DNA of 64,000 bases, taken from contig NZ_RCZA01000005.1 of the NCBI RefSeq assembly GCF_006438925.1, positions 62,001 to 126,000 of the forward strand, written 5' to 3'. The translations under genes were made by a program, and so were the position numbers. Positions within the stretch are counted from its first letter, which is position 1; each line of letters begins with the position of its first letter. The notes beneath the pieces were generated by a model. That model made no database searches and was not told the DNA's origin. It saw only the letters and a list, made by a program, of their open reading frames with translations. Below are positions 9,562 to 19,738 of this stretch, one piece after another. The DNA comes from Pseudomonas mandelii. Its GTDB lineage: Bacteria; Pseudomonadota; Gammaproteobacteria; Pseudomonadales; Pseudomonadaceae.

Positions 9562-11549
9562 GTGCAAAAGCTGTTGTCTTCGCCTATCACGATATTGGCT
9601 GTGCCGGCATCGAATCCCTGCTTAATTGCGGTTATGACATTGCCGCTGTGTTTACTCATCCTGATGATCCGAAGGAAAACGCGTTCTACGGCTCCGTTGC
9701 GCAACTGTGCGCCCGCAAGGGTATCCCGGTGCACGCCCCGGAAGATGCCAACCACCCACTGTGGATCGAGCGCATCAGTAAGCTCAACCCCGATTACCTG
9801 TTCTCGTTCTACTACCGCAACCTGTTGAGCGAACCGCTGTTGGCCACCGCCAGCAAAGGCGCCTTCAACCTGCACGGTTCGTTGCTGCCGCGCTACCGTG
9901 GACGCGCGCCGGCCAACTGGGTGCTGGTCAACGGTGAGACCGAAACCGGCGTCACCCTGCACCGCATGGTCAAACGCGCCGATGCCGGCGCAATCATCGC
10001 CCAGAAACGAGTGGCGATTGAGCGCAGCGACACGGCGTTGAGCCTGCACGGAAAATTACGCCTGGCCGCTACCGACTTGTTGCGTGACACGCTACCAGCG
10101 TTGCTTCAGGGCAAAGTCAGCGAAACCCCACAGGACGAATCCAAAGCCACGGTGTTTGGCCGTCGCACGCCAGCCGACGGCAAACTGCTCTGGAACAAAC
10201 CAGCGGAACAATTGTTCAACCTGGTTCGCGCCGTCACCCAGCCTTACCCGGGCGCATTCTGCGCCGTCGGCGAACACAAGCTGATTGTCTGGAGCGCAGA
10301 AGTCGCCCAAGGCAATGAAGGCCAGGCACCGGGACGGGTCATCAGCGTCGACCCGCTGCGAATCGCCTGCGGCGAAGATTCCCTAGTGATCACTGCCGGC
10401 CAGCGCAACGACAACGGTCTGTACCTGAGCGGCCCGCAACTGGCCAACGAACTGGGACTGGTGGACGGTTCCGTGTTGCGTGGTGCCGAGTCGGGTCGTG
10501 CCCCGCGTCGCACTCGCGTGCTGATCCTCGGCGTCAACGGCTTCATCGGCAATCACCTGTCCGAGCGCCTGCTGCGCGACGACAAGTACGAAGTGTATGG
10601 CCTGGACATCGGTTCGGACGCCATTGAGCGTCTGCGCAGCCATCCGAATTTCCACTTTGTCGAAGGTGACATCAGCATCCACTCCGAGTGGATCGAATAC
10701 CACATCAAGAAGTGCGACGTGATCCTGCCACTGGTGGCGATCGCCACGCCGATCGAGTACACCCGCAACCCGCTGCGGGTGTTCGAACTGGACTTTGAAG
10801 AGAACCTGAAGCTGGTTCGCTACTGCGTCAAATACAACAAACGGGTGATCTTCCCGTCGACCTCGGAAGTCTATGGCATGTGCCAGGACCAGAACTTCGA
10901 CGAAGACACCTCCAACCTCATCGTCGGTCCGATCAACAAGCAGCGCTGGATCTACTCGATCTCCAAGCAACTGCTCGACCGGGTGATCTGGGCCTACGGC
11001 CAGAAAGGCCTGAACTTCACGCTGTTCCGCCCTTTCAACTGGATGGGTCCACGCCTCGACCGCCTGGACTCGGCGCGTATCGGCAGTTCCCGCGCGATCA
11101 CCCAACTGATCCTGAACCTGGTGGAAGGCACGCCGATTCGCCTGTTCGATGGCGGTGAGCAAAAACGCTGCTTCACCGACATTGCCGACGGCGTGGAAGC
11201 GCTGGCGCGGATCATCGACAACGACAACGACGCCTGCAACGGCCAGATCATCAACATCGGCAACCCGGAGAACGAAGCCAGCATCCGTCAGTTGGGCGAA
11301 GAGCTGCTGCGTCAGTTCGAAGCGCACCCGTTGCGCGACAACTTCCCGCCGTTCGCCGGGTTCCGCGATGTCGAAAGCAAAGCGTTCTATGGTACCGGTT
11401 ACCAGGACGTGTCCCACCGCAAACCGAGCATCGCCAACGCCAAGCGCCTGCTGGACTGGACGCCGACCGTGGAAATGAGTGAAACCATCGGCAACACGCT
11501 GGACTTCTTCTTGCGTGAAGCCATGCTCGAAATCGCGGACAAGCGTTAA
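9558..11549 (+). CDS. arnA: Bifunctional UDP-glucuronate decarboxylase / UDP-Ara4N formyltransferase
   Basis: This 663-residue protein has two domains. The N-terminal formyltransferase (about 1-300) carries N104 and H106 in [13 protein letters not shown], plus D142, and formylates UDP-L-Ara4N using 10-formyl-tetrahydrofolate. The C-terminal SDR domain starts at the NAD motif GVNGFIG near residue 325, has the YxxxK pair in YSISK, and oxidatively decarboxylates UDP-glucuronate to the 4-keto pentose. Length and order match E. coli ArnA. It overlaps arnC by 4 bases, and arnD starts on its last base. Confidence 0.95.
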   Translation: MSAKAVVFAYHDIGCAGIESLLNCGYDIAAVFTHPDDPKENAFYGSVAQLCARKGIPVHAPEDANHPLWIERISKLNPDYLFSFYYRNLLSEPLLATASKGAFNLHGSLLPRYRGRAPANWVLVNGETETGVTLHRMVKRADAGAIIAQKRVAIERSDTALSLHGKLRLAATDLLRDTLPALLQGKVSETPQDESKATVFGRRTPADGKLLWNKPAEQLFNLVRAVTQPYPGAFCAVGEHKLIVWSAEVAQGNEGQAPGRVISVDPLRIACGEDSLVITAGQRNDNGLYLSGPQLANELGLVDGSVLRGAESGRAPRRTRVLILGVNGFIGNHLSERLLRDDKYEVYGLDIGSDAIERLRSHPNFHFVEGDISIHSEWIEYHIKKCDVILPLVAIATPIEYTRNPLRVFELDFEENLKLVRYCVKYNKRVIFPSTSEVYGMCQDQNFDEDTSNLIVGPINKQRWIYSISKQLLDRVIWAYGQKGLNFTLFRPFNWMGPRLDRLDSARIGSSRAITQLILNLVEGTPIRLFDGGEQKRCFTDIADGVEALARIIDNDNDACNGQIINIGNPENEASIRQLGEELLRQFEAHPLRDNFPPFAGFRDVESKAFYGTGYQDVSHRKPSIANAKRLLDWTPTVEMSETIGNTLDFFLREAMLEIADKR

Positions 11550-12433
11550 TGCAGGCAGGTCTTCGAATCGATGTCGACACGTACCGAGGCACCCGTGAGG
11601 GGGTGCCGCGGTTGCTGGAAATCCTCGATGAAGCGCAGGTCAAGGCGACGTTTTTCTTCAGCGTCGGGCCGGACAACATGGGGCGTCATTTATGGCGCCT
11701 GATCCGGCCACAATTTCTCTGGAAAATGCTCCGCTCCAACGCGGCCGGCCTGTACGGCTGGGACATTTTGCTGGCCGGCACCGCGTGGCCCGGCAAACCG
11801 ATCGGCCGTGATCTGGGGCATTTGATGCGTCAAGCCGCGGCAGCCGGGCATGAAGTCGGCCTGCACGCCTGGGATCATCACGGCTGGCAGGCCAATGCCG
11901 GGCGCTGGAGCGACAAGCAACTGATCGAGCAACTTCGCCGGGGCGTGGACACCCTCGCCGACATCCTTGGGCAAAACGTCGAGTGCTCGGCGTGCGCCGG
12001 GTGGCGGGCCGACGAGCGCGTGATCGAGGCCAAGCAGGCGTTCAGTTTCCGCTACAACAGCGATTGTCGGGGGCAGAGCCTGTTCCAGCCGAGATTGTCC
12101 AATGGCGGTTTGGGTGCGCCGCAGATTCCGGTGGACCTGCCAACTTTCGATGAGGTGGTCGGCCCCAGCGTGGCGGCCAAGGACTTCAACGCCTTCATTC
12201 TTGATCGCTTCAGCTCTGAAAAGCTCAACGTCTACACAATCCATGCCGAAGTAGAAGGGATTCTGATGTCCAACGATTTTCGTCAACTGCTGGCCGAAGC
12301 GCGCCAGCGAAACATCCATTTCCAACCCTTGGGCGATCTGCTGCCCGAGGCGCCCGACTCCTTGCCGGTCGGCCGAGTGCTGCGTGGCACGCTCGAAGGA
12401 CGCGAAGGCTGGTTGGGGGTGCAAGGCGTATGA
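11549..12433 (+). CDS. arnD: 4-deoxy-4-formamido-L-arabinose-phosphoundecaprenol deformylase
   Basis: This 294-residue polysaccharide-deacetylase-fold metalloenzyme removes the formyl group from undecaprenyl-phosphate-Ara4FN before the lipid is flipped. The first motif [10 protein letters not shown] (residues 5-14, with D8 and D10) and the motif [14 protein letters not shown] supply metal-binding and catalytic residues. The start ATG at 11549 shares its A with the last base of the arnA stop, and arnT overlaps the end by 4 bases. The position between arnA and arnT is the canonical order. Confidence 0.93.
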   Translation: MQAGLRIDVDTYRGTREGVPRLLEILDEAQVKATFFFSVGPDNMGRHLWRLIRPQFLWKMLRSNAAGLYGWDILLAGTAWPGKPIGRDLGHLMRQAAAAGHEVGLHAWDHHGWQANAGRWSDKQLIEQLRRGVDTLADILGQNVECSACAGWRADERVIEAKQAFSFRYNSDCRGQSLFQPRLSNGGLGAPQIPVDLPTFDEVVGPSVAAKDFNAFILDRFSSEKLNVYTIHAEVEGILMSNDFRQLLAEARQRNIHFQPLGDLLPEAPDSLPVGRVLRGTLEGREGWLGVQGV

Positions 12434-14079
12434 GCAAGCGCTGGGCATTACCGTTGTTGCTGGCCATCTTCGCTCTGGCGTATCTGCTGCCGCTGGGCAG
12501 CCATGGCCTATGGATTCCTGACGAAACCCGTTACGCCCAGATCAGCCAGGACATGCTCCTGAGCGGCAACTGGGTGTCGCCGCACTTCATGAGCCTGCGC
12601 TATTTCGAAAAACCGGTGGCCGGTTACTGGATGATCGCCATCGGCCAGGCGCTGTTTGGCGACAACCTGTTCGGTGTCCGTATCGCATCGGCCTTGAGCA
12701 CCGGGCTTAGCGTGTTGTTGTGCTACCTGATTGCCCGCAGGCTGTGGAACGAGCCGCGCAAAAGCTTCGCCTGCGCGCTGCTCTACATGAGTTTCGTGAT
12801 CGTTGCCGGCCAAGCCGGTTACGCCAACCTCGATCCGCAATTCACGTTCTGGGTCAATTTGAGTCTGGTTGCCTTGTGGTTTGCCCTGGACAGCGTCAGC
12901 CGTGGCCAGCGCCTGATCGGTTGGGCGGCGTTGGGCCTGGCCTGCGGCATGGGGTTCATGACCAAGGGCTTTCTCGCCTGGCTGCTGCCGGTGCTGATCG
13001 CCCTGCCCTGGATGATCTGGCAAAAACGCTGGCGCGAACTGTTGATCTACGGTCCGTTGGCGATTGTCGTGGCCATCGCCGTCAGCTTGCCGTGGGCCTT
13101 GGCGGTACACGCGCAGGAGCCCGATTACTGGCGGTTCTTCTTCTGGCACGAACACATTCGCCGTTTCGCCGGCGACGATGCCCAGCACGACGCGCCGTGG
13201 TGGTTCTATTTGCCGTTGCTGGTGGCGTTCAGTCTGCCGTGGGTGGCGTTGCTGCCGTCGGCGCTGAAGCAGGCGTGGGACACACGACGCCAGGCCAACA
13301 TCGCTTTCCTGCTGCTGTGGCTGCTGATGCCGCTAATTTTTTTCAGCCTGAGCAACGGCAAGCTGCCGACCTACATCATGCCGTGCCTGTTGCCATTGGC
13401 GTTGCTGCTGGGCCATGCACTGGTGGACCGCTTGAAACTTGAGCAAGGCCGGGTACTGGGCATCAATGGTCTGCTGAATCTGCTGCTAGGTCTGACAACC
13501 CTGTCGGCTCTGGTCTACCTGCAATTGAAGAAGCCGCTCTACAACCATGAACTGCACAACCTGGTGCTGGTGTTCATCGGCCTGACCGGCTGGATCATGG
13601 CCAACCTGCTGCAAGCCTTCAGACCTCTGCAATGCTGGGCGGCGCCAGCCTTCGGCAGTCTGCTGCTGATCGGCCTGTTGCCGGCCGGGCTGCCCGAATC
13701 GGTAGTCGCCAACAAGATGCCCGACCAATTCATCCTCGAGCATGCCCAGGAACTCGGCCAATCCGACCAGTTGCTGAGCAACGACCTTGGCGCCGCCGCG
13801 GCCCTGGCCTGGCGCCTGCAACGCCCGGACGTGGCGTTGTACAACACGATAGGCGAATTGAAATATGGCCTTGCCTATCCTGACGGCGCACAGCAACAAG
13901 TCGATCCGAACCGGGTTCAAGCATGGATGACCGAAGCCCGCCAGAGCGGTTCGGTCGGCGTGGTCATGCGCATCAAGGGTGACGACGAGTTGCACGAAAT
14001 CGACCGGCTGCCCAAGGATGGCAAGCGCTATGAACAAGGCAACATTGTGATTCTGATTTTTCCTCAGGAGGCGTCATGA
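12430..14079 (+). CDS. arnT: Lipid A 4-amino-4-deoxy-L-arabinose transferase, operon copy
   Basis: This 549-residue GT-C membrane glycosyltransferase is the last step of the pathway, adding L-Ara4N to lipid A phosphates and lowering affinity for polymyxin. The periplasmic loop [18 protein letters not shown] carries the acidic motif, and long hydrophobic helices follow. It is closely similar to the stand-alone copy at 416-2137, but its N-terminus is shorter by about 25 residues. The start is ATG in an ATGA overlap with arnD, and the end overlaps arnE by 4 bases. Confidence 0.94.
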   Translation: MSKRWALPLLLAIFALAYLLPLGSHGLWIPDETRYAQISQDMLLSGNWVSPHFMSLRYFEKPVAGYWMIAIGQALFGDNLFGVRIASALSTGLSVLLCYLIARRLWNEPRKSFACALLYMSFVIVAGQAGYANLDPQFTFWVNLSLVALWFALDSVSRGQRLIGWAALGLACGMGFMTKGFLAWLLPVLIALPWMIWQKRWRELLIYGPLAIVVAIAVSLPWALAVHAQEPDYWRFFFWHEHIRRFAGDDAQHDAPWWFYLPLLVAFSLPWVALLPSALKQAWDTRRQANIAFLLLWLLMPLIFFSLSNGKLPTYIMPCLLPLALLLGHALVDRLKLEQGRVLGINGLLNLLLGLTTLSALVYLQLKKPLYNHELHNLVLVFIGLTGWIMANLLQAFRPLQCWAAPAFGSLLLIGLLPAGLPESVVANKMPDQFILEHAQELGQSDQLLSNDLGAAAALAWRLQRPDVALYNTIGELKYGLAYPDGAQQQVDPNRVQAWMTEARQSGSVGVVMRIKGDDELHEIDRLPKDGKRYEQGNIVILIFPQEAS

Positions 14080-14420
14080 GCCTGTTACTGCTCCTGGCCG
14101 CCTGCCTGCTGACCTGCCTGGGCCAGATCGCCCAGAAGTACGCCGTGGAAAGCTGGCGCGGCAAGACGTCAGGCTGGAGCGAGAAACTGCGTTCGCCGTG
14201 GTTGTGGCTGGCGCTCGCCTCTTTGGGACTGGGCTTGCTGGTGTGGCTGCTGGTGTTGCAGCGCCTCGAAGTCGGCGTCGCCTACCCGATGCTGAGCCTC
14301 AATTTCGTGCTGATCACCCTGGTCGCCCGCTTCGTTTTCCACGAAATCATCGACCGTCGCCACTGGATCGGCGTGGCGTTGGTGATCAGTGGCGTCGTTC
14401 TGCTGGGGCAACACACATGA
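14076..14420 (+). CDS. arnE: 4-amino-4-deoxy-L-arabinose-phosphoundecaprenol flippase subunit ArnE
   Basis: This 114-residue EamA/SMR-like membrane protein has about four helices. It forms the flippase with ArnF that moves undecaprenyl-phosphate-L-Ara4N across the inner membrane. The helix segment [28 protein letters not shown], followed by a closing [10 protein letters not shown] helix, is typical of ArnE. The start overlaps the arnT stop and the end overlaps the arnF start, both by 4 bases. Confidence 0.9.
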   Translation: MSLLLLLAACLLTCLGQIAQKYAVESWRGKTSGWSEKLRSPWLWLALASLGLGLLVWLLVLQRLEVGVAYPMLSLNFVLITLVARFVFHEIIDRRHWIGVALVISGVVLLGQHT

Positions 14421-14818
14421 ACCTGCGTCGCGGAATCACCTTCGCGCTGGGCAGTGTGCTGCTGGTCAGTGCCGCGCAATTGGGTATGCGCTGGAGCATG
14501 AGCCGCCTGCCATCGCCTGAGCACTGGTTCACCACCAGCATTGATTTATCCGCTGTCGCGGTGGTGCTGATCGCCATTCTCGCTTATGCCCTGTCGATGC
14601 TCTGCTGGCTCGCCGCCCTGCGGGATTTACCGCTGGGCCGGGCTTATTCGCTGCTGAGCATCAGCTACGCGCTGGTGTACCTGCTGGCCGCCAGCCTGCC
14701 GCTGTTCAACGAAGCGTTCAGTCTTTCAAAAACCATCGGGGTGGCCTTGGTCATCCTCGGTGTCATTACCATTAATTCTCGGCCTGCTCGCACGCGCGAA
14801 CTCAGGAGTGCCCCATGA
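14417..14818 (+). CDS. arnF: 4-amino-4-deoxy-L-arabinose-phosphoundecaprenol flippase subunit ArnF
   Basis: This 133-residue membrane protein is the partner of ArnE. The segment [28 protein letters not shown] and the last helix [12 protein letters not shown] parallel ArnE helices three and four. The true start is the ATG at 14417 in an ATGA overlap with the arnE stop; a longer open frame back to 14198 runs antiphase through arnE and is not coding. The end overlaps ugd by 4 bases. Confidence 0.9.
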   Translation: MNLRRGITFALGSVLLVSAAQLGMRWSMSRLPSPEHWFTTSIDLSAVAVVLIAILAYALSMLCWLAALRDLPLGRAYSLLSISYALVYLLAASLPLFNEAFSLSKTIGVALVILGVITINSRPARTRELRSAP

Positions 14819-16194
14819 AAATCAGTGTATTTGGTAGCGGTTACGTTGGTCTGGTGCAAGCCGCCGTCCTGGCAGAAGTTGGCCACGACGTGGTCTGCAT
14901 GGACATTGACGAGAAGAAAATCGCACTGTTGCAACAAGGCCACGTGAGCATTTTCGAACCGGGGCTCGCCAGCCTGGTGCGCGAAAGCCTGGAGGCCAAA
15001 CGTCTACAGTTCACCACCGACGAAAAACTCGCGGTGCAGCATGGTCAGGTGTTGTTTATCGCGGTCGGCACACCGTCCCGGGACGATGGTTCGGCGGACC
15101 TGCGTTATGTGCTGTCGGTGGGAGAAGCCGTGGCGCGTCATCGTGAACAACCGGTGATTCTGGTGGAGAAATCCACGGTGCCGGTGGGCACGGGTGACGC
15201 CTTACGCGCGCATATTGACAAGTGCCTGATCAAGGTCGGCCGCTTGCTGCAGTTCGATATCGTCTCCAACCCGGAATTTTTGAAAGAAGGCTCGGCCGTG
15301 GCCGATTGTCGGCGCCCGGACCGGATCATCATCGGCTGCGAACGCGATGAAGTGCGGGACGTGATGCGTGACCTCTATGGGCCCTTCAACCGCAATCATG
15401 ACCGCGTCATGTTCATGGACCTGCGCAGCGCCGAGCTGACCAAGTACGCCGCCAACTGCATGCTGGCGACCAAGATCAGCTTCATCAACCAGATCGCCGA
15501 ACTGGCCGAACACCTGGGTGCCGACATCGAATCGGTGCGCCTGGGCATCGGTGCCGATTCGCGTATTGGCTACCACTTCATCTACCCCGGTTGCGGTTAT
15601 GGCGGCTCGTGCTTTCCCAAGGACATGCGTGCGTTGATCCACAGCGCCGAAGAGGCGCATTGCTCCAACGATTTGCTGAAAGCGGTAGAAGCCATCAACG
15701 AGCGTCAGAAGCACAAGCTGTTCGAGCGCATCAATGCGTTCTACAAGGGCGATTTGCGCGGCAAGACCTTTGCCGTGTGGGGGCTGGCGTTCAAACCGAA
15801 CACCGACGACATGCGCGATGCACCGAGTCGCGTGCTGCTCGAATCGCTGTGGGCCGCCGGAGCCAGCGTCCGCGCGTTCGACCCGGAAGCCATGCAGGAA
15901 ACCCAGCAACTGTATCCCAATGAACCCAAGTTGATGCTCATGGGCACACCGGAATCGGTATTGTCCGGCGCTGACGCGTTGATCATCTGCACCGAATGGC
16001 AGCAGTTCAAAGCTCCGGATTTCGACCTGATCGAACAGCGGCTCAACGCACCGGTGATCTTCGACGGACGCAACCTCTACGACGCCGATCGCCTGGCCCG
16101 CGCGGGTTTCAAATACTTCCCGATGGGCCGCGGTGAATCGCGCAATCTGCCTATTCCGCATCAGCAGTGGCCCGCCGCTTCGGTCATCGCTTGA
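14815..16194 (+). CDS. ugd: UDP-glucose 6-dehydrogenase
   Basis: This 459-residue cytoplasmic enzyme oxidises UDP-glucose to UDP-glucuronate, the substrate of ArnA, so the operon makes its own precursor. The N-terminal Rossmann motif is [24 protein letters not shown] and the catalytic C266 in [13 protein letters not shown] are clear. The C-terminal UDP-binding domain contains [23 protein letters not shown] at 14815 overlaps the arnF stop. The last 28 bases are overlapped if the next gene starts at its upstream GTG. Confidence 0.95.
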   Translation: MKISVFGSGYVGLVQAAVLAEVGHDVVCMDIDEKKIALLQQGHVSIFEPGLASLVRESLEAKRLQFTTDEKLAVQHGQVLFIAVGTPSRDDGSADLRYVLSVGEAVARHREQPVILVEKSTVPVGTGDALRAHIDKCLIKVGRLLQFDIVSNPEFLKEGSAVADCRRPDRIIIGCERDEVRDVMRDLYGPFNRNHDRVMFMDLRSAELTKYAANCMLATKISFINQIAELAEHLGADIESVRLGIGADSRIGYHFIYPGCGYGGSCFPKDMRALIHSAEEAHCSNDLLKAVEAINERQKHKLFERINAFYKGDLRGKTFAVWGLAFKPNTDDMRDAPSRVLLESLWAAGASVRAFDPEAMQETQQLYPNEPKLMLMGTPESVLSGADALIICTEWQQFKAPDFDLIEQRLNAPVIFDGRNLYDADRLARAGFKYFPMGRGESRNLPIPHQQWPAASVIA

Positions 16195-17789
16195 TTTCGA
16201 TATCACCCGCTATCCGCCGACAGTCTCTAGGCCTAGGGCTGTTGGCGCTGCTGCTGTTGAGCGCCGGGGTGTATCAGCAGGCGGTGATCGGCTTCGATTC
16301 GCGTTTTGTGCTGTTCGCTCAGGAGATGCTGCGCCACGGGCCATCCTTTTTTCCGACCACCTATGGCCAGCCGTATGCGGACTACTCTGCGCTGACGACG
16401 CTGTTCATCTGGCTGCTGTCGCTGCCGTTCGGTCAGGTCAACAGCCTGACGGCCTGGTTGCCGAGCGCCTTTGCCGGGGCGGTGATCGTCACGTTGATGT
16501 ACCGGCTGCTGGCGCCCTACTCCCAGCGCTGGGCGTTGCTGAGCATCGCCCTGATGCTGCTGACCAACACCTTTGTCACCGAAGCCCGCGCCGTGTCCCT
16601 GGATTTGATGCTCGCGGCGGTGGCTTTTTCAGTGTTCTACCTGGGCTATGCCGCCGATCATTTCGCAGCAAAGCGCCGGTGGTGGCTGATCTTTGCCTTG
16701 TTGCTGCTGGGCTTCGGGATTCGCGGGCCGATCGGGCTGGTGATTCCCACTGGCATGCTGTGCAGCTATTTTTTGCTCAATCGACAATGGCAGCATTTTT
16801 TTGGTTTTGGCCTGGTGGCGGCGGTGCTGCTGGCCGTGTGCGTCGGTGTGCTGCTGTGGCTGGCGGAAGCCATTGGCGGCGCGGACTTCATGCACGATGT
16901 GGTGCGCATGCAGTTCATGGGGCGCCTGGACGGTAGCGAAGGCGTCAGCGGTTCGCTGTACTACTTCACCGGCTCGGTGGGCAACTATGCGCTCGCGTAT
17001 CCGTTGGCGTTGCTGGTACTGGCCGCTGTCTGGCTGACAACGCCTCGGCAGGCCGGTCCCGCGTTGCGCCTGTTGCAGTACTGCACGGCAGCCGGCCTGA
17101 TAGTGATGGTCGGGCTCTCGATACCCCAGGCCAAAAAGGCCCGTTATCTGCTGCCGATGTTGCCCATGGCGGCGATCATTGCGGCGTATCCGTTTCAGGT
17201 GGCGCAAGGTCGGGTATTCGTCTGGTTGCGGGGGTTGATGCAAGGGGTGTGGTTGTTGATTCCCGCCCTGTTGGCCGTTGGATTGATGGTCGCTCACCGA
17301 CGTTTTTCCGAGCAAATGCCGGGGCTGCTTTCTATTTTTATCATTCTTGGCGTGCTGCAAGTCATTGCGCTGGCGATGCTTTTGCTGCCCGCCTGGCAGG
17401 CTCAGACAATGGCCTTGTGCGCGGTCCTGGCGTTGTGGTCGGTCTACATTCTGGTATTCGAACCGGTTGAACGCCGACTCTACGACACCCGGACTTTCAG
17501 CCGCGCGGCATTCGCACTGGTCCAGAAAGACCCTGCGCCTCTGGTGCTGCACGCCATGGGTAAAGACGCCAAGGCAATCAAGTTCATGGTCAACATCGAG
17601 CAGGACGTACAGCCGGTTTTTACCGAATCAATCCAGGAGCTGGAGAACCTTCAGGGGTCGCATTGGCTGATGATGGATGAAAACGACTACCGCGCCCTGC
17701 AAGGCACACCTTTGGGTGCGTTGCCGCCCATTTTGAGCGGCAGTTTCGACAAAAACGATTACGTCCTGCTGCACCTCAATCCCTTGTAG
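16191..17789 (+). CDS. ArnT-like GT-C family (GT39/83) membrane glycosyltransferase
   Basis: This roughly 532-residue polytopic protein is a distant relative of ArnT. It has a first loop with FDSRFVLFAQEMLRHGPSFFPTTYGQPYADY, where ArnT has DETRY-QISQEM, then about ten hydrophobic helices and a short C-terminal soluble tail. Such genes follow ugd in several pseudomonad arn operons, so it probably glycosylates lipid A, core or another periplasmic acceptor from a polyprenyl-phosphate donor; the sugar is unknown. The start is uncertain: TTG at 16191 overlaps the ugd stop in TTGA fashion, and GTG at 16167 is in frame. Its stop codon lies inside the left arm of a REP palindrome. Confidence 0.75.
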   Translation: MISISPAIRRQSLGLGLLALLLLSAGVYQQAVIGFDSRFVLFAQEMLRHGPSFFPTTYGQPYADYSALTTLFIWLLSLPFGQVNSLTAWLPSAFAGAVIVTLMYRLLAPYSQRWALLSIALMLLTNTFVTEARAVSLDLMLAAVAFSVFYLGYAADHFAAKRRWWLIFALLLLGFGIRGPIGLVIPTGMLCSYFLLNRQWQHFFGFGLVAAVLLAVCVGVLLWLAEAIGGADFMHDVVRMQFMGRLDGSEGVSGSLYYFTGSVGNYALAYPLALLVLAAVWLTTPRQAGPALRLLQYCTAAGLIVMVGLSIPQAKKARYLLPMLPMAAIIAAYPFQVAQGRVFVWLRGLMQGVWLLIPALLAVGLMVAHRRFSEQMPGLLSIFIILGVLQVIALAMLLLPAWQAQTMALCAVLALWSVYILVFEPVERRLYDTRTFSRAAFALVQKDPAPLVLHAMGKDAKAIKFMVNIEQDVQPVFTESIQELENLQGSHWLMMDENDYRALQGTPLGALPPILSGSFDKNDYVLLHLNPL

Positions 17790-17931
17790 CAGCTGCCGAG
17801 CCTGCGAGGCTGCGTTCGGCGACGCAGTCGTCGTGAACCCAGGCAATGCAGTGTTTCAGGAAGACCCCATGTGCAGGTCTTGCGACGACTGCGTCGCCGA
17901 ACGCAGCCTCGCAGGCTCGGCAGCTGCTACA
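17785..17931. repeat. REP doublet, perfect 49-bp inverted repeat
   Basis: The arms 17785-17833 and 17883-17931 are perfect inverted copies of 49 bp, around a 49-bp spacer. The core reads GCAGCTGCCGAGCCTGCGAG, a type not seen elsewhere in this window. The left arm includes the stop codon of the upstream gene, and the right arm ends 9 bases before the GNAT start. It could act as a bidirectional transcription stop. Confidence 0.85.
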
Positions 17932-17940
17932 TTGGCCCGC

Positions 17941-18501
17941 ATGAATTTCACTATTCGCCGTGCCCAACTTGCCGACGCCTCCGACCTCCCCGCCATTGAA
18001 CGCTCGGCGGCCGAGTTGTTTCGCTGCGACCCGTCCTTGGCCTGGCTTGCCGATGCTGAGGTGACCGATGCCGAACAACATCGCCGGGCAATCGAGACGG
18101 ATGAGGTTTGGGTTGCGCAATCCCCTGATGGCGTACTTATGGGATTTCTCAGTGCTGTTGAAGTCGACAACGAACTGCATATTCAGGAACTGTCCGTCAG
18201 ACAACGCTTCCAGGGCCGGGGCGCGGGTCGAAAGTTACTGTTAACGGCGGTTGAGCATGCCCGGTATCGAGAACTCTACGGTCTGACGCTGACCACGTTC
18301 CGCGACTTGCCGTGGAATGAACCGTTCTATCAGCACCTGGGCTTTGAAACATTGAGCCCTGCACTATGGGGTCCGCGATTAGCGACTGTATTAAACGACG
18401 AAGTCACCCACGGCTTACCCGGTGAACGGCGTTGTGCGATGCGTTTGCGTCTTAGAGCGGCGCCTTCAAATCAACCCCCAACGCCTGGGCAAACGCCTTG
18501 A
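17941..18501 (+). CDS. GNAT family N-acetyltransferase
   Basis: This 186-residue cytoplasmic acetyltransferase has the acetyl-CoA-binding loop in IQELSVRQRFQGRGAGRKLL (the R/Q-x-x-G-x-G/A motif) and the late motif WNEPFYQHLGFE. The family transfers acetyl from acetyl-CoA to amines; this substrate is unknown. The start is ATG at 17941 right after the REP element, because the frame further upstream runs through the REP. Its last 50 bases overlap the convergent LysR gene, so the final 15 or so residues (PSNQPPTPGQTP) may be a recent extension. Confidence 0.8.
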   Translation: MNFTIRRAQLADASDLPAIERSAAELFRCDPSLAWLADAEVTDAEQHRRAIETDEVWVAQSPDGVLMGFLSAVEVDNELHIQELSVRQRFQGRGAGRKLLLTAVEHARYRELYGLTLTTFRDLPWNEPFYQHLGFETLSPALWGPRLATVLNDEVTHGLPGERRCAMRLRLRAAPSNQPPTPGQTP

Positions 18502-19417
18502 CCAGCGGACTGCGCACAGTGTTGTGGCGAAGGATCAGATTGAACGGCGTGACGATGTGGATCAGGTCCGGGCGCACCGCGCGAAATAGCCCCTGAGCGA
18601 CCATCGATGCAGCGTAATGCTGTGGCAGAAAACCCACGAAACGCCCGGTCTTGATCAACAATGCCACCGCTTCGACCTGGCTGGCCGAGGCGGAGAAGCT
18701 GTCGTAGTGAGCAAAATTCAGTTTGTCGCGATGGATCGCATAGCGATGGTTGATGCACTCGTAATCCTTGAGCACATGACTGCCGATTTCTGCGTCCGGC
18801 ACCGAGAACAACGGATGACCGACCGCGCAATAAACTTCGGAGCGTTCTTCGTACAACGAGTAATAATCGAACTCTTCCCTTTTCTGATAAACCGGCACGA
18901 TCCCCGCCACTAACCGTCCCTCTACGACGCCTCTTTCCACCTCATCCAGCTGAGAGGCTTGAAGTTGGAACCTGACTTTAGGTGATGTTTCATTAATTAT
19001 TCTAAGCGCAGCAACTAACGGCGAATTAACATCGGAAATCGTATTATCAATAACCCCCACACCAAGGTCACCGATCAGTTCGTTCTGCGCTGAACTAAGT
19101 CGATCACGAAAGTTGTCGACCGAGGCAAATAAATCAATGGACGCCTGGTACACCAGACGGCCCTCTTCGGTCAGGTGAAAACCCTCGCGACCGCGGGTGC
19201 ACAGGCGCATGCCGATGCGAATCTCCAGGTCGGAAATCTGTTTGCTGATGGCTGCCAGTCCCACATTCAGCTCGTTCTGGGCGGCACTGAAGCCGCCGGC
19301 CTCGACCACAGCCTTGAACACTTTGAGCAGTTTGAAGTCCAGACCGCTGAGGGTCAGCGGTGCCCGATGGCCCGTTTTCAGCGGCGGGTTTCCGGAATTG
19401 GAAAGTGGGGTTTCCAT
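18452..19417 (-). CDS. LysR-type transcriptional regulator
   Basis: This 321-residue protein has a winged helix-turn-helix near residues 25-85 (LDFKLLKVFKAVVEAGGFSAAQNELNVGLAAISKQISDLE), then a two-lobed periplasmic-binding-like effector domain. It has a longer than usual N-terminal lead of about 22 residues. It is transcribed divergently from the argininosuccinate-lyase-like gene at 19739. That geometry, plus a perfect dyad at 19536-19555 in the shared promoter region, suggests it controls the 19739-28386 block. The inducer is unknown. Confidence 0.88.
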   Translation of the reverse strand: METPLSNSGNPPLKTGHRAPLTLSGLDFKLLKVFKAVVEAGGFSAAQNELNVGLAAISKQISDLEIRIGMRLCTRGREGFHLTEEGRLVYQASIDLFASVDNFRDRLSSAQNELIGDLGVGVIDNTISDVNSPLVAALRIINETSPKVRFQLQASQLDEVERGVVEGRLVAGIVPVYQKREEFDYYSLYEERSEVYCAVGHPLFSVPDAEIGSHVLKDYECINHRYAIHRDKLNFAHYDSFSASASQVEAVALLIKTGRFVGFLPQHYAASMVAQGLFRAVRPDLIHIVTPFNLILRHNTVRSPLVKAFAQALGVDLKAPL

Positions 19418-19535
19418 AATGCCTATTTACCTCTGACGCCCTATTCAACAACCTGTGTCCAACAACAAAAATAGTGCTGGTAAATAATAATGACCACAGA
19501 AAACCAGGCTTGGCAACCGATAATAAATCCCGCAC

Positions 19536-19555
19536 ATCAGTGCCAACTCACTGAT
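19536..19555. promoter_or_regulatory. Putative LysR operator dyad
   Basis: ATCAGTG-CCAACT-CACTGAT is a perfect 7-bp inverted repeat around a 6-bp spacer, 119 bp upstream of the LysR start on its own strand. It does not show the exact T-N11-A symmetry of the textbook LysR box, but it is the only strong dyad outside the REP element. Confidence 0.45.
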
Positions 19556-19584
19556 TTCGAACTATTAAAAGCTGACACTTCGAC

Positions 19585-19673
19585 GTAGGAGCTGCCGAAG
19601 GCTGCGATCTTTTGATCTTGATCTTTTATGGGTCAACCAAGATCAAAAGATCGCAGCCTTCGGCAGCTCCTAC
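19585..19673. repeat. REP doublet (GTAGGAGCTGCCGAAGG type)
   Basis: Arms 19585-19620 and 19638-19673 are perfect 36-bp inverted copies starting GTAGGAGCTGCCGAAGGCTG, around a 17-bp spacer. It lies between the LysR operator dyad and the lyase start. Confidence 0.85.
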
Positions 19674-19738
19674 ATGAATATCGCTTCGATCTGACGGCAC
19701 ACCGATTTCAGTTCGCTTTACCGACGAGGAAAACAACA

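Larger units (their letters stand above)
19418..19738. other. Divergent promoter region between lysR and the lyase gene
   Basis: This 321-bp gap should hold the promoters of both the LysR gene and the lyase gene. It contains one regulator-like dyad (19536-19555) and a REP doublet (19585-19673) between that dyad and the lyase start. I see no extra gene. Confidence 0.5.
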
